DNA from: an uncultured Variovorax sp. | Lineage (GTDB): Bacteria; Pseudomonadota; Gammaproteobacteria; Burkholderiales; Burkholderiaceae | Reading direction: 5' to 3' | Assembly (NCBI GenBank): GCA_946478645.1 | Contig: CAMLCW010000003.1 | Span: forward strand, 1 to 40,747 | DNA: 40,747 nucleotides | Part shown: piece after piece, positions 23,444 to 32,771 of the stretch | Numbering within the stretch: the first letter of the stretch is position 1 | Layout of the letters: every line of letters begins with the position of its first letter | Program-made: the position numbers and the translations under genes | The notes under the pieces: generated by a model | The model's input: the letters and a program-made list of their open reading frames with translations, nothing else | Told to the model about the DNA's origin: nothing | The model's database searches: none

Positions 23444-23767
23444 ATGCCCACGATCCACTACATCCTCAAAGACGGCAGCACCCGTGCGGTCGAGGCCAAG
23501 CCCGGCGCCAGCGTCATGGAGACCGCGATCCGCGGCAACGTGCGCGGCATCGATGCCGAGTGCGGCGGCTCGTGCGCCTGCGCCACCTGCCACGTCTATG
23601 TCGACGAGGCCTTCGCCGCGCGGCTGCCGCCGCCCGACGAACTCGAAAGCGAAATGCTCGAGGTGGTGGCGGCCGAGCGCCGGCCGACCAGCCGGCTCAG
23701 CTGCCAGCTCACGGTGACGGCCGAGCTCGACGGGCTGACGGTGCGCGTGCCCGAGATGCAGAGCTGA
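23444..23767 (+). CDS. [2Fe-2S] ferredoxin, adrenodoxin/putidaredoxin type
   Basis: 107 aa. Cluster cysteines 40, 46, 49 and 87 in the spacing C-x5-C-x2-C-x37-C ('CGGSCACATC' and 'LSCQL'), as in putidaredoxin. An extra cysteine (44) lies inside the loop. It very likely feeds electrons to the Rieske oxygenase encoded at 20657. The gene begins 7 bp after the ligase stop. No ferredoxin reductase is encoded anywhere in the window, so the reductase must be elsewhere in the genome. Vertebrate-type ferredoxins are more often partners of P450s or of Rieske enzymes with separate reductases. Confidence 0.93.
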   Translation: MPTIHYILKDGSTRAVEAKPGASVMETAIRGNVRGIDAECGGSCACATCHVYVDEAFAARLPPPDELESEMLEVVAAERRPTSRLSCQLTVTAELDGLTVRVPEMQS

Positions 23768-23831
23768 TGCCGGCAACCATCGGCCGCCCGCGGCCCGCCG
23801 CTCGAATCCCAACCCACAACGGAGTCCCACG

Positions 23832-25025
23832 ATGACCATGATCCCCAGAAGACAACTGCTCTGCACCCTGGCCTGCCTCGGCGCGCTCGGCGCCGCTGGC
23901 GCCGTCCATGCCGCGGGCGAGCCGCTTCGCATCGGCCTGATCGCGACCTACTCGGGGCCCTACGCCGACTACGGCCGCCAGTTCGACGCCGGCGTGGCGC
24001 TGTACCTCAAGGAGCATGGCGGCAAGATCGCGGGCCGCAGCGTCGAGATCATCAAGAAGGACACCGGCGGCCCCGCGCCCGACGCCGCCAAGCGCATCGC
24101 GCAGGAACTGGTGGTGCGCGACAAGGTGAGCATCCTCACGGGCCTCGACTTCAGCCCCAATGCCTATGCCGTCGGCGCCATCGCCACGCAGGCCAAGGTG
24201 CCGACGATCGTGATGAACGCGGCCTCCTCGGCCATCACCACCAGCTCGCCCTACGTGGCGCGGCTGTCGTTCACCGTGCAGCAGGTCACCGACCCGATGG
24301 CGCGCTACATGCTCAAGCAGGGCGTGAAGGACGCCTACACCGTGGTCGCCGACTACGCCTCGGGCGCCGACGCCGAGACCGCCTTCAAGAAGGCCTTCAC
24401 CGCGGGCGGCGGCAAGGTGTCGGGCGAGGTGCGCACGCCGATGAACAACCCCGACTTCTCGGCCTACGTGCAGCGCATCAAGGACGCCAAGCCCGAGGCG
24501 GTGTTCTTCTTCTTTCCTTCGGGCGTGATGCCGCCGGCCTTCCTCAAGGTGTGGAAGGAACGCGGCATGGAGCAGGCCGGCATCAAGCTCTTCGCCACCG
24601 GCGAAGCCACCGACGACAGCTACCTCGACGCCACCGGCGACGTGGCGCTGGGCCTGGTGACCAGCCACCATTATTCGTATGCGCACCCCTCGCCCAAGAA
24701 CCAGAAGTTCGTGCGCGACTTCGCGGCCGAGTTCGGCACCGCGATGCGCCCGAGCTACTTCGCAGTGACGGCCTACGACGCGATGGCCGCCATCGAGCTG
24801 GCGCTCGCCAAGACCCAGGGCGAGACGGCGGGCGACAAGTTCATGGCCGCGCTCAAGGGCCTGCGCTTCGAGAGCCCGCGTGGCCCGGTCGAGATCGATC
24901 CGGTCACGCGCGACATCGTGCAGACGGTGTACATCCGCAAGACCGAGAAGGTGGACGGCAAGCTCGTCAACGTGGAGTTCGACAAGTTCGAGCGCGTGAA
25001 GGACCCGGCCAAGGAAGCCAAGTAG
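23832..25025 (+). CDS. Branched-chain amino acid/amide-type ABC transporter periplasmic binding protein (LivK-like)
   Basis: 397 aa with a signal peptide (about residues 1-27, ending 'GAVHA', possibly with twin Arg at 6-7). The mature part starts 'GEPLRIGLIATYSGPYADYGRQFDAGV', the usual type I binding-protein opening, and continues through 'IIKKDTGGPAPDAAKRIAQELV' and 'YFAVTAYDAMAAIELAL'. The HAAT family binds amino acids, amides, urea or aromatic acids. It is the first of five transporter genes (to 28347) in the Rieske operon, so the ligand is probably the operon's substrate or the product of the lipoprotein amidohydrolase. The gap of 64 bp before it has no clear terminator. Confidence 0.93.
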   Translation: MTMIPRRQLLCTLACLGALGAAGAVHAAGEPLRIGLIATYSGPYADYGRQFDAGVALYLKEHGGKIAGRSVEIIKKDTGGPAPDAAKRIAQELVVRDKVSILTGLDFSPNAYAVGAIATQAKVPTIVMNAASSAITTSSPYVARLSFTVQQVTDPMARYMLKQGVKDAYTVVADYASGADAETAFKKAFTAGGGKVSGEVRTPMNNPDFSAYVQRIKDAKPEAVFFFFPSGVMPPAFLKVWKERGMEQAGIKLFATGEATDDSYLDATGDVALGLVTSHHYSYAHPSPKNQKFVRDFAAEFGTAMRPSYFAVTAYDAMAAIELALAKTQGETAGDKFMAALKGLRFESPRGPVEIDPVTRDIVQTVYIRKTEKVDGKLVNVEFDKFERVKDPAKEAK

Positions 25026-25057
25026 GCGCGGCGCGGCGTCGGTGAGACGGGAAGTCC

Positions 25058-25918
25058 ATGCACATCATCCTCTTCGACGGCATCGCCTACGGCATGCTCC
25101 TGTTCCTCATCGGCGTGGGCCTGTCCATCACGATGGGCCTGATGAACTTCGTCAACCTCGCGCACGGCGCGTTCGCGATGGTGGGCGGCTACGCGGCGAG
25201 CGTGCTCATGAGCCGCTATGGCGTGGGCTTCTTTCCGGCGCTCGCGGCCGCCTTCGTGGCCGCAGCACTGGTGGGCGCGGTGCTCGAGTTCCTGTTCTAC
25301 CGGCGCCTGTACGGCGCCCACGCGCTCGACCAGGTGCTGCTGTCGATCGGGCTGGTGTTCGTGGCGGTGGCCGTGTTCACCTACTTCTTCGGGCCGACGA
25401 TGCAGCCCTTCAGCTTGCCGCCGGTGCTCGAGGGCCAGGTGTCGCTGCTCGGGATGGAGGTCGGGCGCTATCGCCTGTTCCTCGTCGCGTGCGGCCTGCT
25501 GGTGCTCGCGGCGCTGCTGCTGGCGCTCGGCAAGACGCGCTACGGCGCGATGGTGCGCGCCGCGGTGGACAACCAGCGCGTGGCCGGTGGCACCGGCATC
25601 CGCGTGCAGCGCCTGTTCTTCCTGACCTTCTCGCTCGGCTGCGGCCTGGCGGGCCTGGGCGGCGCGCTGAGCCTGGGCATGCTGGGGCTGGAGCCGTCGT
25701 TCCCCTTCAAGTACCTCGTGTACTTCCTGATCGTCGTGTGCGTGGGCGGTGCCGGCACCATCACCGGCCCCTTCGTGGCCGCGCTGCTGGTGGGCATCGT
25801 CGACGTGGCCGGCAAGTACTACCTGCCGGGGGCCGGCGCCTTCCTCATCTATGTCGTCATGATCGCCATGCTGCTGCTGCGCCCGAACGGGATCATCCCG
25901 CGGAAGGGACTGGCATGA
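25058..25918 (+). CDS. livH: LivH-like ABC transporter permease
   Basis: 286 aa with about eight membrane segments. 'GIAYGMLLFLIGVGLSITMGLMNFVNLAHGAF' at the N-terminus and 'GTGIRVQRLFFLTFSLGCGLAGLGGAL' (about residues 180-208) are characteristic of LivH. It forms the inner-membrane channel with LivM, encoded by the overlapping next gene (ATGA, 25915-25918). It starts 32 bp after the binding-protein stop. Confidence 0.93.
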   Translation: MHIILFDGIAYGMLLFLIGVGLSITMGLMNFVNLAHGAFAMVGGYAASVLMSRYGVGFFPALAAAFVAAALVGAVLEFLFYRRLYGAHALDQVLLSIGLVFVAVAVFTYFFGPTMQPFSLPPVLEGQVSLLGMEVGRYRLFLVACGLLVLAALLLALGKTRYGAMVRAAVDNQRVAGGTGIRVQRLFFLTFSLGCGLAGLGGALSLGMLGLEPSFPFKYLVYFLIVVCVGGAGTITGPFVAALLVGIVDVAGKYYLPGAGAFLIYVVMIAMLLLRPNGIIPRKGLA

Positions 25919-26880
25919 AGCCCTTCCTCGCCGTGTCGCCCGCGCGCCTGCGCGCGGCCGAGATCGCCTTCTGGCTCGCGCTGGCCGCGAGCTTCTTCCT
26001 GCTGCCCGACAAGCTCACGCTGATGAGCCAGGTGATGATCTTCGGGCTCTTCGCGGTGTCGCTCGACATGGCGCTCGGCTACGCGGGCATCGTGACCGTG
26101 GGCCATGCCGCCTTCTTCGGCGCGGGGGCCTATGCGGCCGGCCTGCTCGCCAAGCACGGCTGGAGCGAACCCTTCAGCGGCCTGGTGCTGGCGCTGGCGG
26201 TGTGCAGCGCGCTCGGCTACGTGCTGAGCTACCTCGTGGTGCGCGGCGCCGACCTCACGCGGCTCATGATCACCATCGGCGTGTGCGTGCTGCTGGCCGA
26301 ACTGGCCAACCGGCTGTCATGGATCACGGGCGGCTCGGACGGGCTGCAGGGCGTGGTCATGTCGCCGGTGCTCGGCCGCTTCGAGTTCGACCTCTGGGGC
26401 AAGACGGCCTTCGTCTACGCCTACGGCGTGGTGCTCGCGATGTTCCTCGCGGTGCGGCTGGTGCTGCGCTCGCCATTCGGGCTCGCGCTGCGCGGCATCC
26501 ACGACAGCCGCAAGCGCATGCTCGCGATCGGCTCGCCGGTGGAGGCGCGGCTGCGCACGGCCTATGCGCTCTCGGCCGGCGTGGCCGGCGTGGCGGGCGC
26601 GCTGCTGGCGCAGACCACGCAGTTCGTCGGCATCGAATCGATCGGCTTCAACCGATCGGCCGAGGTGCTGATCGTGCTGGTGCTCGGCGGCACCGGGCGG
26701 CTCTATGGCGGCATGGTCGGCGCCATCGTCTACATGCTGGTGCACGACGCGTTCGCCGAGCTCAACCCCGAGTACTGGATGTTCTGGCTCGGCGTGTTCC
26801 TGATCGCGGCCGTGATGCTGGGCCGCGGCGGCATCATGGGCGCGCTTTCGCGCATGGTGAAGAACGGGAGGCCATCGTGA
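25915..26880 (+). CDS. livM: LivM-like ABC transporter permease
   Basis: 321 aa, many hydrophobic segments. 'AVSLDMALGYAGIVTVGHAAFFGAGAYA' (about residues 43-70) and 'GIHDSRKRMLAIG' with 'AYALSAGVAGVAGALLA' are LivM features. The ATG overlaps the livH stop (ATGA) and its own stop overlaps the livG GTG start, so livH-livM-livG are tightly coupled. Part of the importer for the Rieske operon's substrate. Confidence 0.93.
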   Translation: MKPFLAVSPARLRAAEIAFWLALAASFFLLPDKLTLMSQVMIFGLFAVSLDMALGYAGIVTVGHAAFFGAGAYAAGLLAKHGWSEPFSGLVLALAVCSALGYVLSYLVVRGADLTRLMITIGVCVLLAELANRLSWITGGSDGLQGVVMSPVLGRFEFDLWGKTAFVYAYGVVLAMFLAVRLVLRSPFGLALRGIHDSRKRMLAIGSPVEARLRTAYALSAGVAGVAGALLAQTTQFVGIESIGFNRSAEVLIVLVLGGTGRLYGGMVGAIVYMLVHDAFAELNPEYWMFWLGVFLIAAVMLGRGGIMGALSRMVKNGRPS

Positions 26881-27624
26881 GCGGCGCCGCGCTCCGCACC
26901 GAGGGGCTGGGCATCTCGTTCGGCGCGTTCCGCGCCGTGCACGACGTCAACCTGCGGCTGGAGCCCGGCGCGCGGCAGGCGCTGATCGGGCCGAACGGCG
27001 CCGGCAAGACCACGCTGATCAACCTGCTGACGGGCGTGTTCAAGCCCACGCGCGGCACCATCCACATGGGCGAGCGCAACCTCACCGCGCTGTCGGCCGA
27101 CCGGCGCGCGCGGCTGGGCCTGGCGCGCACCTTCCAGATCAACACGCTGTTCCCGAGCCTCACGCCGCGCCTGTCGGTGGTGTTGGCGATCTGCGAGCGC
27201 GAAGGCCTGGGCGCCGTCTGGTGGCGCCCGCTCGCGCGCCATAAAGCGGTGTACGACGAGGCGCATGCGCTGCTCGGCCGCCTCGGGCTCGACGCACTCG
27301 CCGACGTGCCGGTGGCCGAGCTCGCCTACGGCAAGCAGCGGCTGCTGGAGATCGCGCTGGCGCTGGCCGCGAAGCCGCGCATCCTGCTGCTCGACGAGCC
27401 CGCCGCCGGCGTGCCCGAGGACGAGAGCGCCGAGCTCTTCGATGCCATCGCCAGCCTGCCGCAGGACATCAGCGTGCTCTTCATCGAGCACGACATGAAC
27501 CTGGTGTTCCGCTTCGCGCGCCGCATCTCGGTGCTGGTGGCGGGCCAGATCCTGACCGAAGGCACGCCCGCCGAGATCGGCGCCGACCCGCGCGTGCGCG
27601 AGGTCTACCTGGGAACCTCTTCTC

Positions 27625-27632
<8 letters not shown>
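26877..27632 (+). CDS. livG: LivG-like ABC transporter ATPase
   Basis: 251 aa. Walker A 'GPNGAGKTT', signature region 'LAYGKQRLLEIALAL' (the LivG-type variant of LSGGQ), Walker B 'ILLLDEPAAGV' and switch His in 'IEHDMNLVF'. The start is GTG 26877, overlapping the livM stop (GTGA), with GGGAGG five bases upstream. It energises uptake together with LivF. Confidence 0.93.
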
Positions 27633-28347
<715 letters not shown>

Positions 28348-28423
28348 CCGGCGCGGACGCTTCGATGCCTGCGCTCTTTCCCCGTGTTCCACGACAACTC
28401 ACCAGACGACAGGAAAGACGGAC

Positions 28424-30130
28424 ATGACCATGCTCAAGACCATCGCGGCGCTCTCGGCCGTGGCCGCGCTCGCGGCATGCGCCAACCAGGGCGGCAGCCA
28501 GGCCACGCAGGCGGCCGACACCGTCTACCTCAACGGCAAGGTGATCACCGCCGACCGGGCCTTCACGATCGCCCAGGCCGTGGCCGTGAAGGACGGCAAG
28601 TTCGTCGGCGTGGGCTCGTCCGCGCAGATGCGGGCCTTCGTCGGCGCGGGCACGCGCACCGTCGACCTGCAGGGCAGGACCATGATCCCCGGCCTGACGG
28701 ACAGCCACAGCCACATGAACAACGCGGGCGCGGCCGAGACCACCGCGCAGATGATCGGCGCGAAGACCGTGGCCGAGGCGCAGGCGGCGATCGCGGCCTT
28801 CATCAAGGCCAGGAAGGTGCCGCCGGGCGAGTGGGTGCAGACCAGCCGCTGGCACCCGCCCTCACAGCTCAAGGAGCAGCGCTACCTCACGCGGCAGGAG
28901 CTCGATGCGGTGTCGCCGGACAACCCGCTCTTCGTGCAGACCGTTGGCCACTTCGCGATGGCCAACACCCGGGCGCTCGCGCTGGCGGGCGTCGGCCGCG
29001 ACACCAAGGACCCGGTGGGCGGCAAGATCTTCCGCGACGCCAACGGTGACGCCACCGGCGTGCTCGAGGAAACCGCCATCGAGCTCGTCGAGGCCAGGCT
29101 GCCCACGCCGAGCTTCGAGGAGCGCGTGGCGCAGACGATCGCCGCGCAGCGCATCTACAACCGCTCGGGCATCACCAGCACGATCGATGCCGCGGTCGAT
29201 GAAGAGCAGATCCGCGCCTACTTCACCGCCGCCGAGCGCAAGCAGGCCTCGGTGCGCACCGGCACCATGTGGCGGCCGTTCGCGGCCAGCGCGGCGGAGT
29301 TCGAGGCCCTGCTCAAGGCCGCGAAGTACAAGGACAACAGCGGCAATGACTGGGTGCGCACCGCCGGCATCAAGATGGTGGCCGACGGCGGCATGACGCT
29401 CAAGTCGGCCTACATCCGCGATGCCTACGCGGACGATCCGCACAACCACGGCACGCTCGCCACCGACCCCGAGGTCTACAAGCAGAACGTGCGGCTCGCG
29501 CACAAGTATGGCTGGCGCGTGGGCACCCACGTGGTGGGCGACGCGGCCGTCGATCTCGCGCTCGACGCCTACGAGGCCGCCGACAGGGAGCGCAGCCTGA
29601 GCGGCGAGCGCTTCGTGCTGATCCACGCGAGCCTGATCCGGCCCGAGCAGGTGCTGCGCGCGAAGAAGCTCGGCGTGCGCATCGACGCACAGAACATCTT
29701 CATGTGGGACAAGGCCGCCACCGTGGAGCGCTACATGGGCCGCCGCCTCGCGGACCGCGCGGTGCCCACGCGGCGGCTGCTCGACACGCTCGGCTACGAG
29801 GGCACGGCCGCGGGCACCGACAACCCGGTGAACGTGCTCAATCCCTTCATCGGCATGTACATCATGGTCACGCGCAAGGACCCGCGCGGCCAGGTCTACG
29901 GCGCCGACCAGGCCATCACGCGCGAACAGGCGCTGCGGCTCTACACCAACGCCGGGCCCTACTACACCTTCGAAGAGAAGAAGAAGGGTGCGATCGAGGT
30001 GGGCCGACTGGCCGACATGGTGGTGCTCTCGGCGGACTACCTGACCGTGCCCGAAGCGCAGATCAAGGACATCGTGCCGCTGCAGACCATCGTCGACGGC
30101 AAGGTGGTGTACGACGCGGGCACACGATGA
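28424..30130 (+). CDS. YtcJ-like metal-dependent amidohydrolase, predicted lipoprotein
   Basis: 568 aa. The N-terminus is a lipoprotein signal with lipobox 'LAAC' (Cys19), so the enzyme should be anchored outside the cytoplasm. Amidohydrolase-superfamily residues: His95-x-His97 in 'DSHSHMN', a Lys/Asp region 'IKMVADGGM', His in 'GTHVVGD', His in 'IHASLIRPEQ', and Asp in 'AAGTDNPVN'. 'VYLNGKVITAD' and 'ADMVVLSADYL' frame the small beta-sandwich domain typical of the YtcJ group. Such enzymes hydrolyse amide, carbamate or formamide bonds. In this operon it may release the amine or acid that Liv then imports. It starts 76 bp after livF and overlaps the next gene (ATGA). The substrate is unknown. 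Confidence 0.9.
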   Translation: MTMLKTIAALSAVAALAACANQGGSQATQAADTVYLNGKVITADRAFTIAQAVAVKDGKFVGVGSSAQMRAFVGAGTRTVDLQGRTMIPGLTDSHSHMNNAGAAETTAQMIGAKTVAEAQAAIAAFIKARKVPPGEWVQTSRWHPPSQLKEQRYLTRQELDAVSPDNPLFVQTVGHFAMANTRALALAGVGRDTKDPVGGKIFRDANGDATGVLEETAIELVEARLPTPSFEERVAQTIAAQRIYNRSGITSTIDAAVDEEQIRAYFTAAERKQASVRTGTMWRPFAASAAEFEALLKAAKYKDNSGNDWVRTAGIKMVADGGMTLKSAYIRDAYADDPHNHGTLATDPEVYKQNVRLAHKYGWRVGTHVVGDAAVDLALDAYEAADRERSLSGERFVLIHASLIRPEQVLRAKKLGVRIDAQNIFMWDKAATVERYMGRRLADRAVPTRRLLDTLGYEGTAAGTDNPVNVLNPFIGMYIMVTRKDPRGQVYGADQAITREQALRLYTNAGPYYTFEEKKKGAIEVGRLADMVVLSADYLTVPEAQIKDIVPLQTIVDGKVVYDAGTR

Positions 30131-30861
30131 GTGCCGCGCCGGGCCGCCCCATCGCCGTCTTCCAGCACACCGAGGTCGGTGCGCCGGGCGCGGTGGTGCC
30201 GGTACTCCAGGCCCTGGGGCGCGAGGTCGCGCTGATCCGCGTCGTCGACGGCGAGCCCGTGCCGAAGGACCCCGGGGCCTACGGGGGTCTGGTCTTCATG
30301 GGCGGCTACATGAGCGTCCACGATCCGCTGCCGTGGATCGCCGAGGTGCTCGCGCTGATCCGCCGGGCCGCCGACGCCGGCCTGCCGGTGGCCGGCCACT
30401 GCCTCGGCAGCCAGCTCGTGGCGCTGGCGCTGGGCGGCACGGTAGAGCCCGCCGAGCGGCCGGAGATCGGCTGGTGCGAGATCGAGGCCGAAGACACCGC
30501 CGAGGCGCGCCGATGGTGGGGCCCGGACGCGGGCCGGCGCCTGCAGACCTTCCAGTGGCACGCCGACACCTTCGTGCCGCCGCCGGGTGCGGTGCGCATC
30601 GCCCATGGCGGGCATTGCGCGAGCCAGGCGTTCGTCGTGGATGTGCGCCATCTGCTGCTCCAGTCGCACCTGGAGATGACGCCGGCGCTGGTTGGCCTCG
30701 CGGTGGCGCGCAACGGCCACCAGCTGGCGCGGCAGAACGCGCTGGGCAATCCTGCGTGCAGCGCACTGGGCGATGTGGAACGCGACCTTCCCGCGCGTAC
30801 CGCGGGCATGCACCGGCTGCTGGGGCGGCTGTATGCGCAGTGGGTGGAGGGCTGCGGCTAG
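30127..30861 (+). CDS. Class I glutamine amidotransferase-like protein, candidate gamma-glutamyl-amide hydrolase
   Basis: 244 aa. Nucleophile Cys92 in 'GHCLGSQL', His181 and Glu183 in 'QSHLEMT' complete a Cys-His-Glu triad; 'FQWHADTFVPPPGA' (His145) is the usual GMP-synthase-like companion motif. There is no synthase domain, so it should act as a free gamma-glutamyl hydrolase. In aniline clusters an amidotransferase-like protein (AtdA2/TdnT) acts on gamma-glutamylanilide, and PuuD plays this part in putrescine catabolism; this is the plausible partner of the GS-like ligase at 21997. Its ATG overlaps the amidohydrolase stop (30127-30130). It is the last gene of the operon, ending 15 bp from the convergent dctM. 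Confidence 0.88.
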   Translation: MSAAPGRPIAVFQHTEVGAPGAVVPVLQALGREVALIRVVDGEPVPKDPGAYGGLVFMGGYMSVHDPLPWIAEVLALIRRAADAGLPVAGHCLGSQLVALALGGTVEPAERPEIGWCEIEAEDTAEARRWWGPDAGRRLQTFQWHADTFVPPPGAVRIAHGGHCASQAFVVDVRHLLLQSHLEMTPALVGLAVARNGHQLARQNALGNPACSALGDVERDLPARTAGMHRLLGRLYAQWVEGCG

Positions 30862-30876
30862 CGGCGCGGGCTTTCC

Positions 30877-32175
30877 TCAGCCGCCCATGCCGAGCATCCG
30901 CGGCAGCCCGGTCACGATCACCGGAAAGTACGTGACCAGCAGCAGCACCGCCATCAGCGCGCCGAGGTAGGGCAGCACCGACAGGCTCAGGCGCTCGACC
31001 GGCACGCCGGAAAGGCGCGAAGCAACGAAGAGGTTGACCCCGAGTGGCGGCGTGAGCAACGCCATCTCGTTGGTGATGACCAGGATGATGCCGAAGTGGA
31101 TCGGGTCGATGCCGACCAGCATCAGCATGGGCATGAGCACCGGCACCAGGATGATGATGGTCGACAGCGTTTCCATGAACATGCCGAGCACGATCAGCAC
31201 GCCGATGATCATCAAGAGGATGTGCTGCGGATCGCGCGATATCTGCATCACGGATTCGGCCAGGCGCTGCGGCACCTCCTCGTAGGTCATGATCTTGCCG
31301 AACAGCGTCGACGAGCCGACGATGATCAGCACCGCGCCGCAGAGCATGCTGCCTTCCAGCAGCGCCTTGTACAGGTGCGACCAGCGCAGCGCGCGGTTGA
31401 TGACCACCGCCACGAAGAGCGCATAGGCGATCGCCAGCACCGAGGCCTCGACCGTGGTGCACAGGCCCGAGTAGATCGAGCCGAGGATGATGAACGGCGT
31501 CATCAGCGAGAAAAAGCCCTTGCGGCAGGCGCCGAGAAAGCCGCTCCAGCTGAAGGGCGGCGTGTCGGGGTCGCCGCGAAAGCCCCGGCGCCGGGCCAGC
31601 GTCCATGCGGTGAACGACATGGCGAAGGCGACCATGAAGCCCGGAATGAAGCCGGCCGTGAACATCGCCGTGATCGACACGTTGGCCAGGATCGCGTAGA
31701 TGATCATCGGGTTGCTCGGCGGGATCAGGATGCCGATGGTGCCGCCCGACGACGACACGGCGCCCGCATATTCGCGACTGTAGCCCTGCCGGATCATCGA
31801 AGGAATCAGCAAGGCACCGACCGCCGCCACCGTGCCCGGCCCCGATCCGGAGATGGCCGCGAAGAAGGTGCAGGCCATGATCGTCGTGATGCCGAGCCCG
31901 CCATACATGCGGCCCACGAGGCGCTGCGCCACATTGACGATCTCGCGCGTGATGTTGCCGTGCTCCATGATGACGCCGGCGATGATGAAGCAGGGGATCG
32001 CGAGCAGCGGAAAGATGTTGAGGCCGTCGAAGATGGAGTTGTGCAGGATCGAGAGCGGCATGCCGCTGCCGTAGAGCAGGCCGACCGCCGATGCGATCGT
32101 CAGGCTCATGAAGATCGGCATGCCGAGCAGGAACAGGATGCCCAGCGCCAGCAGGACCATCAGGGAAGTCGTCAT
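30877..32175 (-). CDS. dctM: TRAP transporter large permease (DctM-like)
   Basis: 432 aa, about twelve hydrophobic segments. 'LGMPIFMSLTIASAVGLLYG' near the start, 'GSGPGTVAAVGALLIPSMI' (about residues 110-130), 'ILIPPSNPMIIYA' and 'TPPLGVNLFVAS' are DctM hallmarks. It carries the sodium-coupled translocation path for organic acids delivered by DctP. It is the last gene of the LacI-headed operon, 34 bp after dctQ. Confidence 0.94.
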   Translation of the reverse strand: MTTSLMVLLALGILFLLGMPIFMSLTIASAVGLLYGSGMPLSILHNSIFDGLNIFPLLAIPCFIIAGVIMEHGNITREIVNVAQRLVGRMYGGLGITTIMACTFFAAISGSGPGTVAAVGALLIPSMIRQGYSREYAGAVSSSGGTIGILIPPSNPMIIYAILANVSITAMFTAGFIPGFMVAFAMSFTAWTLARRRGFRGDPDTPPFSWSGFLGACRKGFFSLMTPFIILGSIYSGLCTTVEASVLAIAYALFVAVVINRALRWSHLYKALLEGSMLCGAVLIIVGSSTLFGKIMTYEEVPQRLAESVMQISRDPQHILLMIIGVLIVLGMFMETLSTIIILVPVLMPMLMLVGIDPIHFGIILVITNEMALLTPPLGVNLFVASRLSGVPVERLSLSVLPYLGALMAVLLLVTYFPVIVTGLPRMLGMGG

Positions 32176-32209
32176 GATGAAAGGCTTTCCGGGGAAGAAG
32201 GGCTGCGGC

Positions 32210-32758
32210 TCACTCGGCCGCCGCCTCGCGCTCGTCGCTCACCAGCGCGAGCAGGTCGCCGCGGTGCCAGCGGCGCAGGTAGTCCTCGGCGATCCGCCAG
32301 CTCATGGCGATGAAGCTGAACGGAATGATCAATTCGACCCATGCCCGCGCGAACCCGAGCGTGGGCGAGATCTCGGGAAACTCGAGCGCATCGCGCACTA
32401 CCTGCCACGACCACCAGGCGAAGACGATGTTGCAGACGACCCAGAGCGCATCGCACAGCATGCGAAAGCCGAGCCGCATGCGCGGCGGCATGAGCAGGAA
32501 CTGTGCGGAGATGCGCACGTGCGCGGCGCGCTTGGCCAGCATGGGCGCCGCCGCGAAGGTCGCCCATACGAAGGTGTAGCGGCTCATCTCCTCGCTCCAT
32601 GGCAGGCCGTTGCCGGTGATCCAGCGCGTGGCGACCTGGAGCGCGAGGCACAGCACCATGGCCGCCAGGCAGGCCACGCTCACCAGCTCCTCGAAGTGCT
32701 CGTAGCACCAGCGCAGCGGTCCCGGCGCGGGTGGCGTGCGTGCAGCCGGATCGTGCAT
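32210..32758 (-). CDS. dctQ: TRAP transporter small permease (DctQ-like)
   Basis: 182 aa with four membrane segments. 'FEELVSVACLAAMVLCLALQVATRWI' followed by 'LPWSEEMSRYTFVWATFAAA' is the DctQ signature. The start ATG 32758 lies 13 bp after the dctP stop; the longer frame to 32878 overlaps dctP and is spurious. It forms the membrane complex with DctM. Confidence 0.9.
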   Translation of the reverse strand: MHDPAARTPPAPGPLRWCYEHFEELVSVACLAAMVLCLALQVATRWITGNGLPWSEEMSRYTFVWATFAAAPMLAKRAAHVRISAQFLLMPPRMRLGFRMLCDALWVVCNIVFAWWSWQVVRDALEFPEISPTLGFARAWVELIIPFSFIAMSWRIAEDYLRRWHRGDLLALVSDEREAAAE

Positions 32759-32771
32759 CGCCGGGCTCACG

